A stretch of 64,000 nt of DNA from Pseudomonas saliphila (GTDB taxonomy: Bacteria; Pseudomonadota; Gammaproteobacteria; Pseudomonadales; Pseudomonadaceae), in contig NZ_VTVA01000017.1 of NCBI RefSeq assembly GCF_008638345.1, forward strand, positions 34,636-98,635. The letters run 5' to 3'. A program made the position numbers and the translations under genes. Under the pieces are notes generated by a model. That model was not told the origin of the DNA. It was given only the letters and a program-made list of their open reading frames with translations, and made no database searches. Shown here piece after piece: positions 1 through 7,112 of the stretch (positions are counted from its first letter, which is position 1; each line of letters begins with the position of its first letter).

Positions 1-468
1 CATTACGTTCTGCCAAAACATGACGTTGTGCATGTCACCGGCGTTGAGGTCAAACGGGTCGATGATGAAGGCGTGATCAATGCCGAGAACCCGGCCGAGG
101 GGCCCACCCGCGACATGTACTTCATCAACACCGCCAATCCCGACAGCAACAAGGTGCGGGTGTACCGTAACGAGGATACCGGCTGGGGCTTTCCCTGGTA
201 TTTCAAATTCGACTCCGCCGACGTGCAGGCGCGCGCTCAGGATTTTTCGCGGGACAGCAATCAACTGGCGCTGATTCGCTATTACGGCTGGCGCCTACAG
301 ATGTTCTCGACGTTTCCGAACATTACCGACATCGAAGCCACCGCCACCCGGGACGAGCCGCTACCCATCTTCAACATCCTGTTCTTTCTGGTGGTCGGCG
401 GTGTGATTATGGCGGTGTTCCTGGCGGTGCGTAGACGCCCGCAGCCAGGCGTAGACAGGCCCCTTTAA
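1..468 (+). CDS. DUF1523 family protein (5' end outside window)
   Basis: The reading frame is open from base 1, so the N-terminus lies upstream of the window; an internal ATG at 28 is not needed as a start. The visible 155 residues contain the DUF1523-like stretch HDVVHVTGVEVKR, a soluble middle with several aromatic residues, and one C-terminal membrane segment (FNILFFLVVGGVIMAVFLAV) followed by an Arg-rich tail. DUF1523 proteins are small membrane-anchored proteins of unknown role. The missing N-terminus would be expected to carry a first membrane helix. Nothing here tells its function. Confidence 0.75.
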   Translation, partial: HYVLPKHDVVHVTGVEVKRVDDEGVINAENPAEGPTRDMYFINTANPDSNKVRVYRNEDTGWGFPWYFKFDSADVQARAQDFSRDSNQLALIRYYGWRLQMFSTFPNITDIEATATRDEPLPIFNILFFLVVGGVIMAVFLAVRRRPQPGVDRPL

Positions 469-473
469 CACCC

Positions 474-614
474 TCAATGGCCTTGATCATGGCACCACCA
501 TTGAACGCCCTGCTGCGCTGAGGCTTGCGGCGGCCAGAAAACTGCCAGTAGCACCACGGTGATTACCGTAAGCACCAGCAACGCCGTACGGATAGGATTG
601 AAAAAACCACGCAT
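474..614 (-). CDS. Possible 46-aa small membrane protein
   Basis: A short frame starts at ATG 614 with a GAGGA element about 11 bases upstream and ends at 474. It encodes a basic N-terminus (MRGFFNPIR), one hydrophobic helix (TALLVLTVITVVLLAVFW) and a short tail with QWWCHDQ. A longer in-frame reading that starts inside the ClpP-like gene is not believable. No family was recognised. It is convergent with the DUF1523 gene and downstream of the ClpP-like gene on the same strand. Confidence 0.35.
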   Translation of the reverse strand: MRGFFNPIRTALLVLTVITVVLLAVFWPPQASAQQGVQWWCHDQGH

Positions 615-768
615 GGAACAGGCAGTCCTCGTCACATTGAGATGGTTATTCAGTCGGGCCCGCCAGGGTTCAGCTGCATCGGTCAATGCAGCCGAGTGAA
701 ACAGAGGAGATCGGATGCCCTTCCTTGTGCGACTCCGGTGCACCGGAAACGTTCTGGCTGTTCGATGC

Positions 769-1320
769 TCAGGCGTGAATACAACAGATGGTAGCGCCGA
801 CCGGAGCGGCCAGCTCGTCCACCGCATGGACAATTCCGGTCGCTAGTGCCTCGGCTGGATCAAGAATGCGTGGTGAGCCGGTGAGATAGCTGAGGATATC
901 CAGGGACGCGCCGGCATCACCGGTTTGTTCCTTGACGATTTCGACAAACAGCTGCAAGTCGTACTCCATGCTCATGGCGTACTCCGACATGCGTGCGTGA
1001 TCTATCGAGCCATGCAAGGTCCAGTTGAACGGATGGATCAGGAACTTGCTGTGCCGACACGCCGTGCGGCGTTCGCCCGCCAGATAAATGATATTGCCCA
1101 TGGACTCGACCGTGCCCAGGTTGTGCGTATGCACCGGAATCGGCAAGGAAGTCAGGAAATTGAAGAGCGAGAACCCGTAACTGCATTCGCCCCCCATGGT
1201 TGCAATCTTGATGACCAGTTCGGACGCGCCGTTATTGATGGCGTCCGAACATTTTCTGATGAGTTGGCCGGTGGTCGAGGAATTGATTGGGCCGGTGAAA
1301 TGTATGACATATGACGACAT
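769..1320 (-). CDS. Stand-alone ClpP-like serine protease (S14/SppA clan)
   Basis: The 183-residue product has the ClpP crotonase-like fold pattern: MSSYVIHFTGPINSSTT at the start, a glycine-rich oxyanion segment (ATMGGECSYG), a nucleophile in TVESMGNII, a histidine in KFLIHPFNW and acidic residues near DILSYLTG. The usual housekeeping ClpP motif SMGA/MIHQP is replaced by SMGN/LIHPF, and no clpX is nearby, so it is a divergent member rather than the core Clp protease. It probably acts in the cytoplasm; whether it pairs with an ATPase cannot be told. The start was chosen because the alignment to ClpP-type N-termini begins here. It lies downstream of the diguanylate cyclase operon, with a 120-base gap, and so probably has its own promoter. 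Confidence 0.75.
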   Translation of the reverse strand: MSSYVIHFTGPINSSTTGQLIRKCSDAINNGASELVIKIATMGGECSYGFSLFNFLTSLPIPVHTHNLGTVESMGNIIYLAGERRTACRHSKFLIHPFNWTLHGSIDHARMSEYAMSMEYDLQLFVEIVKEQTGDAGASLDILSYLTGSPRILDPAEALATGIVHAVDELAAPVGATICCIHA

Positions 1321-1440
1321 GGTGATCCTCAGCTCTGGTGATCTCCATCATGAGCCCCCGCGCGGGTGCGGTTCAGCCTGTTTGACGGAACTCAATAAAG
1401 CGTAGACCACCCAGCCCCAACCTTCTGTCATCGCCGCGCT

Positions 1441-3030
1441 CTACCCCAAGCTGGGGTGGAAGCGGTAGCAGTTGCGGCCGGCATGTTTTGCTTCGTACAT
1501 AGCGCTGTCGGCACGCTGAAGTACCTCCTCCGCCGATTGAGCGTTCACATCCAGAATGGCCACCCCGAGGCTGGCGCTGATGCTTACCTCGATGTCGGGA
1601 TCGAACCTGATAGGTTCATTGACCCGTTGGAGGAAACGATCAAGGATCCGCGCAATAGCCTCACGCCTGGTGGTGCCCTCCAGCAGCACGACGAACTCGT
1701 CACCGCCCAGGCGCGATACATAATCAGCCTGGCGCACCAGATCGGTCAGTAGCTTCGCCACGTGCTGCAGAACCCTGTCGCCTATTGCGTGGCCATAGGT
1801 ATCGTTGGCCTGTTTGAACTTGTCCAGATCGAGCATTACCAGGCCACAGCTATAACCCGGATCGCTCTGCACGATCCGCATCGACTGGTCGAGCCGCTTC
1901 ATCAGCCCGCGGCGGTTACCCAGGCCGGTGAGCAGATCGGTTATCGCCATGTGTTCGGCGGCGTGAGCGGCCATCTGCCGCTCGGTCACATCATTGGCCA
2001 CGCCTTGCAAGCGATCGTCCTCGAAGCGGTTAAGCAGGACACTGACCCAGCGCGGATACTCGCCCGTTTCGAGTTTCAATTCGATATTGCATGGCCGGCC
2101 ATAATTCACCAGCTGTACCAGCATGGTATTTACCCGTTCTTTCTCTTCACCCACAAACTCAGCGAAGCGCAGATCCTGTACGTCAAGATCAAGTGCTTGG
2201 TCCAGGTTGAACAGGCGGCGGAACGCAGGGTTGGCGGACAGCATGCGCCCTTCGCTGCTCAGCTCGAAAATACCGGTCTCTACATTTTCGACAATGGAGC
2301 GAAAGCGGCGCTCATCCACTTCACGCTGCAGGCGCAGGGTGCGCTCATCATGGATGGAGGTCACCAGATGATCGATCATGCCGTTAACGCTGCCGACCAG
2401 ACGGCCGAGCTCATCGTCCCTGTTGCCGGGTGGCGTATTAAGCTTCTCGCCACTTTCCGGTGCCAGGCTCTCAAGTCGCAGCGAAACGCGAGTGATCGGC
2501 AGGATGATCAGGCGTAAAACCACCAGCACCACGACGATACCAATCGCAATCAGTTGCAGCGTCAGTACAATCCCGGTGAACAGCGAGGCACGCATGACCG
2601 AGCGACTGATCTCCTGCTCATCCGGGGTCAGTTCAATGCTGCATACCTGCTCGGCAGCCACGAACGGCGACATGATCGCCCGCTCCAGCGGCCGATTGCC
2701 CGCATGCCTGTCGTCGGTCGGGCCTCCCTGTGCCAATACGTCGCTGCCCTGGATGACGCTGACATGGCCCACGATACGGTTGCTGAGCAGGCCGTTGGCG
2801 ACTTCCGCGGCCAGGACCTTGTCGTCAAGAAAGCAGGCGATCTGCACCGTCCGTTCGACGGTATTGAGCAGCTCTTCGAGGCGCTCATACTGACGCCCCC
2901 GCTCCCGGCTCTCGCTGACCAGAATCGCACCCGTCAGCGAGGCAATCCCCAGCAATGCCACCGCTAGCAAGGTCAGTGCGGCGCTGCGCAACGCGAGGCG
3001 TCTACGCAATAGCCTCGCCAGGCGGATCAC
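1441..3030 (-). CDS. Membrane diguanylate cyclase (CHASE8-like, HAMP, PAS, GGDEF)
   Basis: The 529-residue protein should make c-di-GMP. Two membrane helices (about 18-38 and 150-175) enclose a periplasmic sensor of some 110 residues with the CHASE8-like phrase FLDDKVLAAEVANGLLSN. A HAMP segment (about 175-230), a PAS domain (about 243-355) and a GGDEF domain follow. The catalytic motif is intact (RLGGDEFVVLLEG, residues 440-452) and an RxxD inhibitory site (RQAD, 433-436) sits five residues before it, so product feedback is likely. Its ATG overlaps the stop of the periplasmic-protein gene in an ATGA, which shows translational coupling in a three-gene operon with a porin. The architecture resembles YfiN/TpbB with an added PAS domain. 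Confidence 0.9.
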   Translation of the reverse strand: MIRLARLLRRRLALRSAALTLLAVALLGIASLTGAILVSESRERGRQYERLEELLNTVERTVQIACFLDDKVLAAEVANGLLSNRIVGHVSVIQGSDVLAQGGPTDDRHAGNRPLERAIMSPFVAAEQVCSIELTPDEQEISRSVMRASLFTGIVLTLQLIAIGIVVVLVVLRLIILPITRVSLRLESLAPESGEKLNTPPGNRDDELGRLVGSVNGMIDHLVTSIHDERTLRLQREVDERRFRSIVENVETGIFELSSEGRMLSANPAFRRLFNLDQALDLDVQDLRFAEFVGEEKERVNTMLVQLVNYGRPCNIELKLETGEYPRWVSVLLNRFEDDRLQGVANDVTERQMAAHAAEHMAITDLLTGLGNRRGLMKRLDQSMRIVQSDPGYSCGLVMLDLDKFKQANDTYGHAIGDRVLQHVAKLLTDLVRQADYVSRLGGDEFVVLLEGTTRREAIARILDRFLQRVNEPIRFDPDIEVSISASLGVAILDVNAQSAEEVLQRADSAMYEAKHAGRNCYRFHPSLG

Positions 3031-3452
3031 GGAGCCTGGCGCTCCGACAATTGCAACACAATGCGCACATCATCGGGCACTGCGGCTGCGTCCAGATAGC
3101 CCAGCGCCCCGGGGTTGCGGCGAATGTACTGCAGCATCTCATCTGATTCCTGCATTTGCAGGGGTGGTGAAGCCTGACCAGAGAAAATCAAGCGCGCCCA
3201 GTAGGAGTTGATCTCCGCCAGGTCCTTGTCTACCAGAGCGCGATAAAACCGCGCTTTCAATGGCGACAGATCAACCGGCAATGCCGTTTCGCCTGTGGGC
3301 AGTCGGCGGTAACGACCCATGAAAACGTTGATCAAGTCATTCTGACTGACAGTCCGCAGGGGACTATCGACCGTGACCACCACGGCGATATCCGCCCGGG
3401 CGAACCCTGCTAGCAGAAGGCATGATAAGAACGCGACTGAAAGAATCTTCAT
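3027..3452 (-). CDS. Short periplasmic PstS-like (PBP superfamily) protein
   Basis: This 141-residue product has a Sec signal peptide (MKILSVAFLSCLLLAGFARA) and then the pattern of short phosphate-binding-like proteins: a 'PLRTVSQNDLINVFMGRYRRLPTG' -type region, SYWARLIFSGQ and a 'NPGALGYLDAAAVP' end. The ATG at 3452 is preceded by AGGTG at 5 bases; an upstream in-frame Met inside the porin gene was rejected. It is half the length of a true PstS, so it may bind a ligand without being a transporter subunit. The location between an outer-membrane porin and a periplasm-sensing diguanylate cyclase suggests a ligand or partner sensor, which is inference. Confidence 0.8.
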   Translation of the reverse strand: MKILSVAFLSCLLLAGFARADIAVVVTVDSPLRTVSQNDLINVFMGRYRRLPTGETALPVDLSPLKARFYRALVDKDLAEINSYWARLIFSGQASPPLQMQESDEMLQYIRRNPGALGYLDAAAVPDDVRIVLQLSERQAP

Positions 3453-3460
3453 ATCAGCAC

Positions 3461-4663
3461 CTAGAAAATGAAGTCCAGGTTGATAGAGAAGATCGTCGCG
3501 TTGCCGTCCCAATCAGGCTTGATGTTGCGGGCCAGCAGCCCGCTTTGATCTGCATTCAGATAGTCCAGCTGCGTCTTGAGGGCCAGGTTCTTTGCCAGGT
3601 CGTAACGGGCACCCACTGATAGGGTCTGCTGGGTCAGCCCGCCCTCACCATCCAGCTCGACACCGATATCACGATAGGCGAACCCGTCGGTGCGCGACCC
3701 GGAGAGCGTCACGTAAGGGGTAATGGACTTGATTCGGTAGCCGACCGATATGAATGCAGCATCGACATCGGTTTCATTCCCTGTGCGATCAAGATGACTG
3801 AGCATGGCCTGGACCTGCAGCGGGCCGCGATCATAGGCCACTCCCACAGAGGTTATATAGATGTTGTGCGAATCGAAGGTAGAGCGGATGTATTCCGGCA
3901 GTGCGGGGTCGCACTCCGGCGAGAAGGAGCAGTACATTTCCAGACTATCAAGGTCTCGCATGTACGCATCCGAAGCCTCCAGTTGATGCTTGACCTTGGT
4001 CGTACCCAGCTGCACCCGCCAGTTGTCCCACTCATAATTGATGTGACCACCGATCACCGTGCTGCCGCCGGCATCGAATACCGCCCCATCGCCCAGCGCT
4101 GAAGGGACCTTTTCGTCAGCCACCCCCGCGTAAAACTTGCCCCACAGTAAGCCATGGCCGACCGGACGGATGAGGGTAATATCGCCGCCGTCTATGTGCG
4201 ACAGATAACGGTAACCGTAGTAATCCACCGGGGGCCGCGCCCAGAGATAGGAATAACCCACGTCCCGCGAATCGGAGAGCATATAGGTATCCAGCCCAAT
4301 GCGGCCCAGGCGTAACTGCACGGCAGGGTCCGGCGCATAGCGCAGGAAAGCCCACGAAAGCTCCGGCTGGTAACGGCCTTCGTAGTTGTAGCGGCTACGC
4401 CCCTGCACCACAGCGGTCAGTTGGTCGTTGATCCGCCAATCCAGCTGCAGACCTAGGCGGGTATCCACATGCGCGCTCCAGGTGCCGGCCGGGCCATCGG
4501 GCTGGCCGATATCGCGGATATAGCCGGCTTCATCGCTGCTGTTTTGGGTTAACCCGAGAGTGCCGAACCCCCTAAGCGTGACGCGATCATCAAACAGGTC
4601 GGCGGCCAGCGTGCTACTGCAGCCGAGCATCGCCAGCCCAGCTAACAAATACCGTGAAGACAT
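3461..4663 (-). CDS. Outer-membrane porin-like beta-barrel protein
   Basis: The 400-residue protein has a signal peptide (cleavage likely after STLAA), then alternating amphipathic strands rich in Tyr, Trp and Gly, and ends with Phe (INLDFIF), the C-terminal signature used by the Bam machinery. Phrases such as LRLGRIGLDTYMLSDSRDVG and VSVGYRIKSITPYVTLSGS are typical of proteobacterial porins, but I cannot assign substrate. A weak GAG element precedes the ATG at 4663. It is the first gene of an operon with the periplasmic binding protein (8 bases on) and the diguanylate cyclase, so solute entry, capture and c-di-GMP signalling may be linked. Confidence 0.8.
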   Translation of the reverse strand: MSSRYLLAGLAMLGCSSTLAADLFDDRVTLRGFGTLGLTQNSSDEAGYIRDIGQPDGPAGTWSAHVDTRLGLQLDWRINDQLTAVVQGRSRYNYEGRYQPELSWAFLRYAPDPAVQLRLGRIGLDTYMLSDSRDVGYSYLWARPPVDYYGYRYLSHIDGGDITLIRPVGHGLLWGKFYAGVADEKVPSALGDGAVFDAGGSTVIGGHINYEWDNWRVQLGTTKVKHQLEASDAYMRDLDSLEMYCSFSPECDPALPEYIRSTFDSHNIYITSVGVAYDRGPLQVQAMLSHLDRTGNETDVDAAFISVGYRIKSITPYVTLSGSRTDGFAYRDIGVELDGEGGLTQQTLSVGARYDLAKNLALKTQLDYLNADQSGLLARNIKPDWDGNATIFSINLDFIF

Positions 4664-5123
4664 CTTAAATTCTCGGTGATGGATAACGAACCATGTGGTG
4701 ATTATTCTACGGAGGACCGAAGGGAACCTCCATGTATCAATGCGAGACACTCGAGACCGCACGCGCGGAGTCAACCCAGGACGCTTTCAATCAGTTCCCG
4801 CTCTGGCTGATCGTCGCGGCAAGGCGCGCCCTCGTTATGGCATTAACGATCATGCAATCGAAGGGCGTTTAAAGGTTGTCGGCCGCTGAAACATGCCCTT
4901 GAAGCCGCTCGTCAGCCAGTAGGCCCGTTTGTGCGTAGCAAGCGCGCGCAAGCCAGCGCACGGCTCAGAGCCCTGGCTATTTCAAAGCGGGTTTTAGCGT
5001 CAATTTGGAATTAGCTTTCCCTTTCAAATCAGGAACTTCGCTTAACAGACAGGTCGAATCCATAAGAGCGATCGATAACCGATCGTTCGTGTATGTCCCT
5101 GACAACAGTGAGGAGATTGATAC
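4664..5123. other. 460-base intergenic region between divergent genes
   Basis: No convincing gene is present; the short frames lack ribosome-binding sites and family features. It must hold the promoters of the porin operon and of the KGG-repeat gene. A small perfect dyad CGATCG-ATAAC-CGATCG lies at 5069-5085, about 40 bases before the KGG start. GAACTT (5033-5038) with TCGAA 15 bases on resembles an AlgU promoter but the spacing is short. Confidence 0.5.
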
Positions 5124-5294
5124 ATGGCTACCAACAAAAACCCCGGCAATTTTGCCAATGACCGGGAGAAAGCATCAGAAGCCGGCAAAAAAGGCGGCAG
5201 CAACAGTGGCGGAAACTTCGCCAACGACCGCACGAAGGCTTCGGAAGCCGGCAAAAAAGGCGGCCAGAACAGCCGTGGTGGCGGCCGCAGTTAA
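5124..5294 (+). CDS. KGG-repeat stress-induced small protein
   Basis: This 56-codon gene is easily missed because a longer frame overlaps it. It starts at ATG 5124 with GAGGAG eight bases upstream and encodes two near-identical units, GNFANDREKASEAGKKGG and GNFANDRTKASEAGKKGG, then a short Gly/Arg tail. This is the general stress protein 'KGG' family (YciG/GsiB-like hydrophilins), usually induced in stationary phase or osmotic and desiccation stress and thought to be disordered protectants. A strong intrinsic terminator follows at once, so the transcript is monocistronic. Confidence 0.93.
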   Translation: MATNKNPGNFANDREKASEAGKKGGSNSGGNFANDRTKASEAGKKGGQNSRGGGRS

Positions 5295-5305
5295 CGCACC
5301 CACAG

Positions 5306-5329
5306 ACGGAGGCTACGGCCTCCGTTTTT
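5306..5329 (+). terminator. Intrinsic terminator of the KGG gene
   Basis: Perfect 8-bp stem ACGGAGGC / GCCTCCGT with a TACG tetraloop, followed by TTTT, twelve bases after the stop codon. Confidence 0.92.
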
Positions 5330-5410
5330 AATGGCTTTTCGACAGCATCCCGCCTAACTCCAGCCTCGTTTGCAGCCCAGGAAATCCGCTCATTCGCCGA
5401 CTACCAAGCC

Positions 5411-5426
5411 GTCTCGTGAACGAGAC
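5411..5426. promoter_or_regulatory. Perfect dyad GTCTCGT-GA-ACGAGAC upstream of a sigma-54 promoter
   Basis: Seven-base perfect inverted repeat with a two-base centre, 134 bases before the -24 element at 5561. The distance suits an enhancer site for a sigma-54 activator. Its identity is unknown. Confidence 0.45.
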
Positions 5427-5457
5427 ATCATGTAATGGCAATACAAAATCATGCTAA

Positions 5458-5487
5458 TTGCACGGGTATTATTTGGCCATCGTGCAA
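5458..5487. promoter_or_regulatory. Dyad TTGCACG-N16-CGTGCAA upstream of a sigma-54 promoter
   Basis: Seven-base perfect inverted repeat arms separated by 16 bases, 73 bases before the -24 element. The symmetry and placement fit binding of a dimeric activator; the AT-rich surroundings could also hold an IHF site. Confidence 0.45.
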
Positions 5488-5560
5488 AATGCAATGACCC
5501 CTTCATGTGCTGCATGGCCTAACCCACTGATAAACAAGGAAACTGGGCGCTTCACTCCTT

Positions 5561-5576
5561 TGGCATGGCTTTTGCT
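5561..5576 (+). promoter_or_regulatory. Sigma-54 (RpoN) -24/-12 promoter
   Basis: TGGCATGGCTTTTGCT matches the consensus TGGCACG-N4-TTGCW at every position but one (T for C), with the invariant GG and GC correctly spaced. It lies 50 bases before the ATG of the 81-aa protein, so the predicted start point is near 5588. Transcription of the small protein and the following glycosyltransferase is therefore likely RpoN-dependent. Confidence 0.8.
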
Positions 5577-5626
5577 GATCTAACGGTGCACCACATTCAG
5601 CAATTCTGACGAAAGGAAAATTAAAA

Positions 5627-5872
5627 ATGGAATACCGCGCGGCTTCCCTTGTCCCACTAGCGATCGCCCTTTTACTGGGAGCCGTGCTGAGTCTCTTTTT
5701 GCAGAATAGCTTCGATAAAACTGAAGCGCGCGCCCCTCTCCATTATGACGGCCATATCAGCAACGTCGAATGGAAGTTCCAGCGGCACTCAGAGGTCGCA
5801 CCACCCGTAATGCGCACGACCGATAACCAGTTTGTGCAGAGCCCTGCCCCCCAACAACGGTGGGTGTTCTAG
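5627..5872 (+). CDS. 81-aa membrane-anchored protein of unknown function
   Basis: The start ATG has AAGGA nine bases upstream. The product has an N-terminal membrane segment or uncleaved signal (SLVPLAIALLLGAVLSLFLQ, residues 7-26) followed by about 55 polar residues facing the periplasm (HYDGHISNVEWKFQRHSE). No family was recognised. It is the first gene after a sigma-54 promoter and is followed 75 bases later by a glycosyltransferase on the same strand, so a role in modifying an envelope glycan is possible but only inferred. Confidence 0.7.
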   Translation: MEYRAASLVPLAIALLLGAVLSLFLQNSFDKTEARAPLHYDGHISNVEWKFQRHSEVAPPVMRTTDNQFVQSPAPQQRWVF

Positions 5873-5947
5873 CCCGGCAACCGGTGGTAGTTAACCACCA
5901 GGTCGTAGAAGAGACAATCTGGACGCAACACTCGTAAGGAGGATGAA

Positions 5948-6991
5948 ATGAAGATCGCAGCAGTAATTCTGACCTACAACCGGAAAGACCTCCTTAACCA
6001 GTGCCTTGACGCCGTAAAAAGCCAGACTCGGCCCTGTGATGAAGTCATTATTATTGATAACGCCAGCACTGACGGCACAGAACAGATGCTCCGCCAGCTG
6101 CCCATGCGCAATGTGACAATCCACCGCCTCTCCGAGAATATTGGCGCCTCGGGCGGGTTCAATGCCGGTTTCCGTCTTGCCTATCAGAGCGGAGCCGATC
6201 AGATCTGGATGATGGACGATGATGTAATTCCAGCCGAGGATGCGCTGGAACAGCTGCTGAACGCCGACACGCTGTTGTCTGAAAAGGCCATCGAACCCGC
6301 GTTTCTGTTATCGACTGCCTACACCGAGTCTGGCCTGGTGACCAATGCGCCCAGCATTGATCAACGCCCCAACCGAATTGCCTACGAAAACTGGCCCCTG
6401 ACCCTTGAACACGGTCTGGCTCCCGTGCGCCGGGCAACTTTTGTTTCTATCCTGGTTCCGCGTCGCACGCTGGCCAGTTATGGCCTGCCTATCGCATCCA
6501 TGTTCATCTGGGGCGAGGATACTGAATACACCCTGCGCATCACCGAAAATGCCCCCGGTTTCATAGTGGGAAACAGCAAGGTCGTGCACCTGCGCCAGGA
6601 GAACGGGGCAATCGATATCGTCGCCGAGAGCAACCCGAACCGGGTGAAATACCACCGGCATTACGTGCGTAACGAGGTGTTCGTAGCGCGCAAATACTAT
6701 CGACCACGCCGGGTGGTCATATCGGTACTCCACCAATGCAAGGTCGCAATGAAACTACTGGGGCAGGGGCACTTCGCTAAAGCCGGCATCGTCTTCAGAG
6801 GCTTGCTCGAAAGCAGCACGTTTTATCCCGGTATCGAGTCGGTGGATGCTCCCTTCGAGAATCTGGGCGTCACCGTGAATAGCTTTGCCCCTGGCAGCAC
6901 CGCCAAATGGGAGCAGCCCGACGACTTTACGCTGCTAACTTTCTGTGAAGCCCGGTTCTATCAGCAGCCCCTGGCGATTGCTTCGTCCTGA
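5948..6991 (+). CDS. Family 2 glycosyltransferase (rhamnosyltransferase/GlfT-like)
   Basis: The 347-residue protein begins with the GT-A nucleotide-binding core (KIAAVILTYNRKDLLNQCLD), continues with the VIIIDNASTDGT phrase and carries the metal-binding DxD as WMMDDDVIPAEDALEQL near residues 88-104. GASGGFNAGF is typical of the subgroup that includes rhamnosyl- and galactofuranosyltransferases. There is no membrane helix, so it acts in the cytoplasm or at the inner face. A strong AAGGAGG site precedes the ATG. It lies behind the sigma-54 promoter at 5561 with the 81-aa membrane protein. The donor sugar and acceptor cannot be told from sequence. Confidence 0.9.
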   Translation: MKIAAVILTYNRKDLLNQCLDAVKSQTRPCDEVIIIDNASTDGTEQMLRQLPMRNVTIHRLSENIGASGGFNAGFRLAYQSGADQIWMMDDDVIPAEDALEQLLNADTLLSEKAIEPAFLLSTAYTESGLVTNAPSIDQRPNRIAYENWPLTLEHGLAPVRRATFVSILVPRRTLASYGLPIASMFIWGEDTEYTLRITENAPGFIVGNSKVVHLRQENGAIDIVAESNPNRVKYHRHYVRNEVFVARKYYRPRRVVISVLHQCKVAMKLLGQGHFAKAGIVFRGLLESSTFYPGIESVDAPFENLGVTVNSFAPGSTAKWEQPDDFTLLTFCEARFYQQPLAIASS

Positions 6992-7047
6992 GGCTACCCC
7001 GCCGCATTGAGTCATCAACCTGTCACACCCCATCCCTAGACTGCCCC

Positions 7048-7084
7048 GGCTGGAGATAAAGGCATAGTGCCGCCATCTCCAGCC
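7048..7084. repeat. Strong hairpin upstream of the chemoreceptor gene
   Basis: GGCTGGAGAT and ATCTCCAGCC form a perfect 10-bp stem; an inner GGCA-TAG-TGCC can pair within the loop. There is no T-run on either side. It may end the glycosyltransferase transcript or act in the leader of the chemoreceptor gene, whose ATG is 29 bases further on. Confidence 0.5.
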
Positions 7085-7112
7085 AATTCTTCACCAGCGG
7101 TCAGGGATAACA

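Noticed and set aside
474..833. 119-codon minus-strand frame overlapping the ClpP-like gene
   Set aside because: Its first 70 codons lie in or upstream of a better gene and have no protein-like pattern; only the last 46 codons look plausible.
5033..5058. AlgU promoter for the KGG-repeat gene (GAACTT-N15-TCGAA)
   Set aside because: The spacer is one or two bases short and the -10 is poor; not called as a promoter.
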